This document shows, piece after piece, positions 6,680 through 9,360 of a stretch of DNA of 9,360 nucleotides. Origin of the DNA: an uncultured Streptomyces sp. (GTDB lineage Bacteria; Actinomycetota; Actinomycetes; Streptomycetales; Streptomycetaceae). The stretch lies in NCBI GenBank assembly GCA_946480485.1, contig CAMLJW010000192.1, forward strand, positions 1 through 9,360, read 5' to 3'. The position numbers and the translations under genes are program-made. Within the stretch, counting starts at the first letter, position 1. Each line of letters starts with the position of its first letter. A model generated the notes under the pieces. It was not told the origin of the DNA, did not search any database, and was given only the letters and a program-made list of their open reading frames with translations.

Positions 6680-6709
6680 TCGTCTTTCCGAGGGGCCCTG
6701 ACGTAGACT
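6680..6709 (+). promoter_or_regulatory. Candidate infA promoter
   Basis: TAGACT (6704-6709) is a good actinobacterial -10 hexamer, 82 bases before the infA start. No good -35 is present; the 18-base-spaced hexamer at 6680-6685 is TCGTCT. The following leader (6710-6790) contains GCCGCATG-TCTG-CATGCGG-type dyad symmetry around 6731-6747. Promoter activity is inferred from position after the map hairpins. Confidence 0.45.
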
Positions 6710-6790
6710 GACTCGTCGGCTCTCGTGCAGCCGCATGTCTGCATGCGGTAGCGCTGAGTTGATCAAGGTAGTCGATTCGAAGGGCGAAGC

Positions 6791-7012
6791 GTGGCCAAGA
6801 AGCAAGGTGCCATCGAGATCGAGGGCACTGTCGTCGAGTCTCTTCCGAACGCCATGTTCAGGGTCGAGCTCCAGAACGGCCACCAGGTCCTGGCACACAT
6901 CAGCGGCAAGATGCGTATGCACTACATCCGCATCCTCCCTGACGACCGGGTCGTGGTGGAGCTGTCTCCGTACGACCTGACGCGTGGCCGGATCGTCTAC
7001 CGATACAAGTAG
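6791..7012 (+). CDS. infA: Translation initiation factor IF-1
   Basis: A 73-residue OB-fold protein, typical size. IF-1 binds the 30S A site during initiation and supports IF-2 and IF-3. The N-terminus [20 protein letters not shown], central [19 protein letters not shown] and C-terminal [12 protein letters not shown] are nearly invariant in the family. The GTG start has GAAGGG (6779-6784) six bases upstream. It begins the block that leads to rpmJ and the alpha-operon genes; a 58-base gap with a short hairpin separates it from rpmJ. Confidence 0.98.
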   Translation: MAKKQGAIEIEGTVVESLPNAMFRVELQNGHQVLAHISGKMRMHYIRILPDDRVVVELSPYDLTRGRIVYRYK

Positions 7013-7022
7013 ATCTTGCCCG

Positions 7023-7042
7023 CGCCCCGCCTGAGCGGGGTG
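7023..7042 (+). other. Hairpin between infA and rpmJ
   Basis: CCCCGC and GCGGGG (7025-7030 and 7035-7040) pair around CTGA, extended by a G-U and a C-G pair. It starts 10 bases after the infA stop and lies before the rpmJ Shine-Dalgarno (GGAG, 7056-7059). It may be a weak attenuator; there is no T-run. Confidence 0.45.
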
Positions 7043-7070
7043 GTGGCACTGACCCGGAGAACCTCACCCA

Positions 7071-7184
7071 ATGAAGGTCAAGCCGAGCGTCAAGAAGATC
7101 TGCGACAAGTGCAGGGTGATCCGCCGTCACGGCCGGGTCATGGTCATCTGCGACAACCCGCGCCACAAGCAGCGCCAGGGCTGA
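7071..7184 (+). CDS. rpmJ: 50S ribosomal protein L36, zinc-binding
   Basis: A 37-residue protein, the smallest ribosomal protein, near the base of the L7/L12 stalk side of the large subunit where it binds 23S rRNA. It starts [14 protein letters not shown] and ends NPRHKQRQG. The zinc ribbon is complete: Cys11, Cys14, Cys27 and His32, so this is the C+ form. Like the S14 copy upstream, it would be the version used when zinc is adequate; zinc-free paralogues are known elsewhere in streptomycete genomes. GGAG (7056-7059) is eleven bases upstream. It stands between infA and rpsM as in many bacteria. Confidence 0.98.
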   Translation: MKVKPSVKKICDKCRVIRRHGRVMVICDNPRHKQRQG

Positions 7185-7418
7185 CGCACGACCCACCTTC
7201 TGCATCCGCAGATTCTTCGCGCGACGCAAGCAGCACATGTTCATACGCAGAGCCCGGATCCGACGTCCAGCTCGGACAGCTGGATCCGATACCCCCGGTC
7301 GGAGGCCGGGGACCCGGTTCGTACCGAATCTTCGGCTGATTCTGTGAACAGCCCGAAGAGGACGGCGGGCGGGAGCCGGTTCTGCGGAAGACCTCCGAAA
7401 GACAACTGGAGCCATTGA
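7185..7418 (+). promoter_or_regulatory. Structured rpmJ-rpsM leader region
   Basis: This 234-bp gap has no credible gene but a dense run of inverted repeats: 7266-7284 (TCCAGCT/AGCTGGA, loop of five), 7293-7311 (CCCCGG/CCGGGG, extendable to 8 bp), 7316-7330 (GGTTCG/CGAATC with one wobble, triloop), 7329-7359 (13 bp with two single-base bulges) and 7385-7397 (CGGA/TCCG). GGAG (7408-7411), seven bases before ATG 7419, is left free. A weak candidate promoter is TTCTTC (7213-7218) with CATGTT (7236-7241). The region probably forms the 5' untranslated leader of the rpsM transcript. Confidence 0.5.
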
Positions 7419-7799
7419 ATGGCACGCGTTTCCGGTGTTGACATCCCGCGCGAGAAGCGCGTGGAGGTCGCCCTCACCTACGTGTTCGGCATTGGTCGGA
7501 CCCTCTCGCAGAAGACGCTGGCCGAGACCGGCGTCAACCCGAACACCCGCGTTCGTGACCTCTCCGAGGAGGAGCTGGTCAAGATCCGCGAGTTCGTGGA
7601 CAACAACATCAAGACCGAGGGTGACCTCCGTCGTGAGGTTCAGGCCGACATTCGCCGCAAGGTGGAGATCGGCTGCTACCAGGGTCTGCGTCACCGTCGT
7701 GGCCTGCCTGTCCACGGTCAGCGCACCAGCACCAACGCCCGCACCCGCAAGGGCCCGCGTCGCGCCATCGCCGGTAAGAAGAAGCCGGGCAAGAAGTAG
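7419..7799 (+). CDS. rpsM: 30S ribosomal protein S13
   Basis: A 126-residue S13, usual length. S13 is in the small-subunit head and forms the B1 intersubunit bridges with L5 and 23S rRNA; its C-terminal tail reaches the P-site tRNA. A helix-hairpin-helix-like element is at 21-26 (YVFGIG), and the family signature [19 protein letters not shown] at 91-109. The tail is strongly basic (residues 110-126). In many species the signature reads LPVRGQRT; His99 here is, as I recall, normal in streptomycetes. It opens the alpha-operon block, followed after 70 bases by rpsK. Confidence 0.98.
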   Translation: MARVSGVDIPREKRVEVALTYVFGIGRTLSQKTLAETGVNPNTRVRDLSEEELVKIREFVDNNIKTEGDLRREVQADIRRKVEIGCYQGLRHRRGLPVHGQRTSTNARTRKGPRRAIAGKKKPGKK

Positions 7800-7869
7800 T
7801 CCGCAGCGGACCACGCTTCATCAGCGGTCTTCGCTGTAGGACCGACCACCTCCCTGTAGGAGTAAAGAC

Positions 7870-8274
7870 ATGCCCCCCAAGGGTCGTCAGGGCGCTGCCA
7901 AGAAGGTGCGCCGCAAGGAAAAGAAGAACGTCGCTCATGGCCACGCGCACATCAAGAGCACGTTCAACAACACGATTGTCTCGATCACGGACCCGACCGG
8001 CAACGTGATCTCCTGGGCCTCCGCCGGCCACGTGGGCTTCAAGGGCTCGCGCAAGTCCACCCCCTTCGCCGCGCAGATGGCCGCCGAGTCGGCCGCCCGC
8101 CGCGCGCAGGAGCACGGCATGCGCAAGGTCGACGTCTTCGTGAAGGGCCCGGGCTCGGGTCGCGAGACGGCCATCCGTTCGCTGCAGGCGACCGGTCTCG
8201 AGGTCGGCTCCATCCAGGACGTCACGCCCACCCCGCACAACGGCTGCCGGCCGCCCAAGCGTCGTCGCGTCTGA
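7870..8274 (+). CDS. rpsK: 30S ribosomal protein S11
   Basis: A 134-residue S11, normal length. S11 lies on the 30S platform next to S7 and shapes the E-site and mRNA exit. After a basic N-terminal tail (residues 1-20) come [19 protein letters not shown] (27-45), [15 protein letters not shown] (91-105) and the nearly invariant C-terminus [18 protein letters not shown] (117-134). AGGAG (7858-7862) lies seven bases upstream of the ATG. A direct repeat CTGTAGGA occurs at 7834-7841 and 7854-7861; the second copy contains the Shine-Dalgarno. The gene that often follows, rpsD, is not present. Confidence 0.98.
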   Translation: MPPKGRQGAAKKVRRKEKKNVAHGHAHIKSTFNNTIVSITDPTGNVISWASAGHVGFKGSRKSTPFAAQMAAESAARRAQEHGMRKVDVFVKGPGSGRETAIRSLQATGLEVGSIQDVTPTPHNGCRPPKRRRV

Positions 8275-8300
8275 CGTACGCACGCTTGGTCTGAGGATTT

Positions 8301-8337
8301 CGGGCGGTACGGCTCCGTGAAAGGGCCGTATCGCCCG
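8301..8337 (+). terminator. Strong hairpin between rpsK and rpoA
   Basis: A 15-bp stem with two G-U wobbles: CGGGCGGTACGGCTC pairs with GGGCCGTATCGCCCG around a seven-base loop. It begins 27 bases after the rpsK stop. No T-run follows. It could be an attenuator that reduces read-through into rpoA, or a processing site. Confidence 0.55.
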
Positions 8338-8351
8338 TACCCTTGCAGTAC

Positions 8352-8373
8352 CCGCCCTGTCAGAAAGGGGCGG
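8352..8373 (+). other. Second hairpin in the rpoA leader
   Basis: CCGCCC pairs with GGGCGG (8368-8373), six base pairs around a loop that can close by one more wobble. A third, weaker stem GGACG/CGTCC follows at 8381-8402. Together with 8301-8337 the gap is almost wholly paired. Confidence 0.45.
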
Positions 8374-8426
8374 TTCCGTCGGACGTCAAATAGCGGGCGT
8401 CCACGAATGAAGGATCTGATCCATAC

Positions 8427-9360
8427 ATGCTGATCGCTCAGCGTCCCTCGTTGACCGAAGAGGTCGTCGACGAGTTCCGCTCCCGGTTCGTGATCGAGCC
8501 GCTGGAGCCGGGCTTCGGCTACACCCTCGGTAACTCCCTGCGTCGTACGCTTCTCTCCTCGATTCCGGGTGCGGCGGTCACGTCCATCCGCATCGACGGC
8601 GTTCTGCACGAGTTCACCACCGTGCCGGGTGTCAAGGAGGACGTCACCGACCTGATCCTCAACATCAAGCAGTTGGTCGTCTCCTCGGAGCACGACGAGC
8701 CTGTCGTGATGTACCTGCGCAAGCAGGGGCCGGGTCTCGTCACCGCCGCGGACATCGCGCCGCCGGCCGGTGTCGAGGTGCACAACCCCGACCTCGTCCT
8801 CGCCACGCTCAACGGCAAGGGCAAGCTGGAGATGGAGCTGACGGTCGAGCGCGGCCGCGGTTACGTCTCCGCCGTGCAGAACAAGCAGGTGGGCCAGGAG
8901 ATCGGGCGTATCCCGGTCGACTCCATCTACTCGCCGGTGCTCAAGGTCACGTACAAGGTCGAGGCGACCCGTGTCGAGCAGCGCACCGACTTCGACAAGC
9001 TGATCGTCGACGTCGAGACCAAGCAGGCCATGCGTCCGCGTGACGCCATGGCCTCGGCCGGAAAGACCCTGGTCGAGCTGTTCGGGCTGGCGCGCGAGCT
9101 CAACATCGACGCCGAGGGCATCGACATGGGTCCGTCCCCGACGGACGCCGCGCTCGCCGCCGATCTGGCGCTGCCGATCGAGGAGCTGGAGCTCACCGTT
9201 CGGTCGTACAACTGCCTCAAGCGTGAGGGCATCCACTCCGTGGGTGAGCTGGTCGCGCGCTCCGAGGCGGACCTGCTCGACATCCGCAACTTCGGTGCGA
9301 AGTCGATCGACGAGGTCAAGGCGAAGCTGGCCGGCATGGGCCTGGCCCTGAAGGACAGCC
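8427..9360 (+). CDS. rpoA: DNA-directed RNA polymerase subunit alpha (3' end outside window)
   Basis: An open frame of 311 codons that continues past the right edge; streptomycete RpoA is about 340 residues, so roughly 30 acidic tail residues are missing. Alpha dimerises to start assembly of RNA polymerase. The N-terminal domain shows [18 protein letters not shown] (31-48), the conserved dimer and beta-contact region. The C-terminal domain starts near 250, with [10 protein letters not shown] (256-265): Arg259 and Asn262 match E. coli Arg265 and Asn268, which contact upstream promoter DNA and activators. The second helix-hairpin-helix ([11 protein letters not shown], 288-298) is intact. The ATG has a rather distant Shine-Dalgarno AAGGA (8410-8414), 12 bases away, which lies in an inverted repeat. 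rplQ is expected next, outside the window. Confidence 0.98.
   Translation, partial: MLIAQRPSLTEEVVDEFRSRFVIEPLEPGFGYTLGNSLRRTLLSSIPGAAVTSIRIDGVLHEFTTVPGVKEDVTDLILNIKQLVVSSEHDEPVVMYLRKQGPGLVTAADIAPPAGVEVHNPDLVLATLNGKGKLEMELTVERGRGYVSAVQNKQVGQEIGRIPVDSIYSPVLKVTYKVEATRVEQRTDFDKLIVDVETKQAMRPRDAMASAGKTLVELFGLARELNIDAEGIDMGPSPTDAALAADLALPIEELELTVRSYNCLKREGIHSVGELVARSEADLLDIRNFGAKSIDEVKAKLAGMGLALKDS

Noticed and set aside
7255..7288. Two GGATCC sites (7256-7261, 7282-7287) as a mobile-element edge or cloning junction
   Set aside because: They are explained by the local dyad symmetry of the rpsM leader; there is no transposase, no target duplication, and gene order continues undisturbed.
1..9360. 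Search for mobile elements, CRISPR arrays, tRNA or rRNA genes, defence or biosynthetic genes
   Set aside because: None seen. All coding space belongs to conserved housekeeping genes in standard order, and gaps are at most 255 bases.

Overview
This window is a housekeeping ribosomal-protein locus from a high-G+C actinobacterium, almost certainly a Streptomyces. The evidence is strong G/C bias at third codon positions, GTG starts on secY and infA, proteins that read like streptomycete orthologues (for example S5 with a Gly/Arg-rich N-terminal extension, a 437-residue SecY, RpoA beginning [12 protein letters not shown]), and the gene order. Every real gene lies on the + strand. I assigned species-level affinity from memory of protein families, not from a search.

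Layout. Positions 1-5533 hold the distal part of the spc operon: the 3' end of rplE (L5), rpsZ (zinc-type S14), a 212-bp gap, rpsH (S8), rplF (L6), rplR (L18), rpsE (S5), rpmD (L30), rplO (L15), a 248-bp gap with a very strong hairpin, then secY and adk (overlapping by one base). After a 165-bp gap with another terminator-like hairpin comes map (methionine aminopeptidase), then a 255-bp gap with stem-loops and a -10-like hexamer, then infA (IF-1) and rpmJ (L36). A 234-bp gap predicted to be highly structured as RNA precedes the alpha-operon genes rpsM (S13), rpsK (S11) and, after a 152-bp gap with tandem hairpins, rpoA (RNA polymerase alpha). rpoA runs off the right edge about 30 codons short of its expected end. 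rpsD (S4), found between rpsK and rpoA in many bacteria, is absent.

How the genes work together. Eleven of the sixteen genes encode ribosomal proteins. IF-1 starts translation, Map removes the initiator methionine from new chains, SecY is the membrane channel that takes exported chains from the ribosome, Adk balances adenine nucleotides, and RpoA nucleates RNA polymerase assembly. Gene junctions inside the blocks are tight (rplE/rpsZ, rpsE/rpmD, rpmD/rplO, secY/adk), suggesting translational coupling. The longer gaps all hold inverted repeats and probably mark transcript boundaries, attenuators or leader controls.

I found no novel system, mobile element, CRISPR array or RNA gene. The points worth a second look are small: the structured leader before rpsM in an operon without rpsD, tandem hairpins before rpoA with its Shine-Dalgarno inside an inverted repeat, the long rpsH leader, the rplO-secY hairpin and possible short ORF after it, and a Ser-to-Trp-like change at residue 30 of S8.
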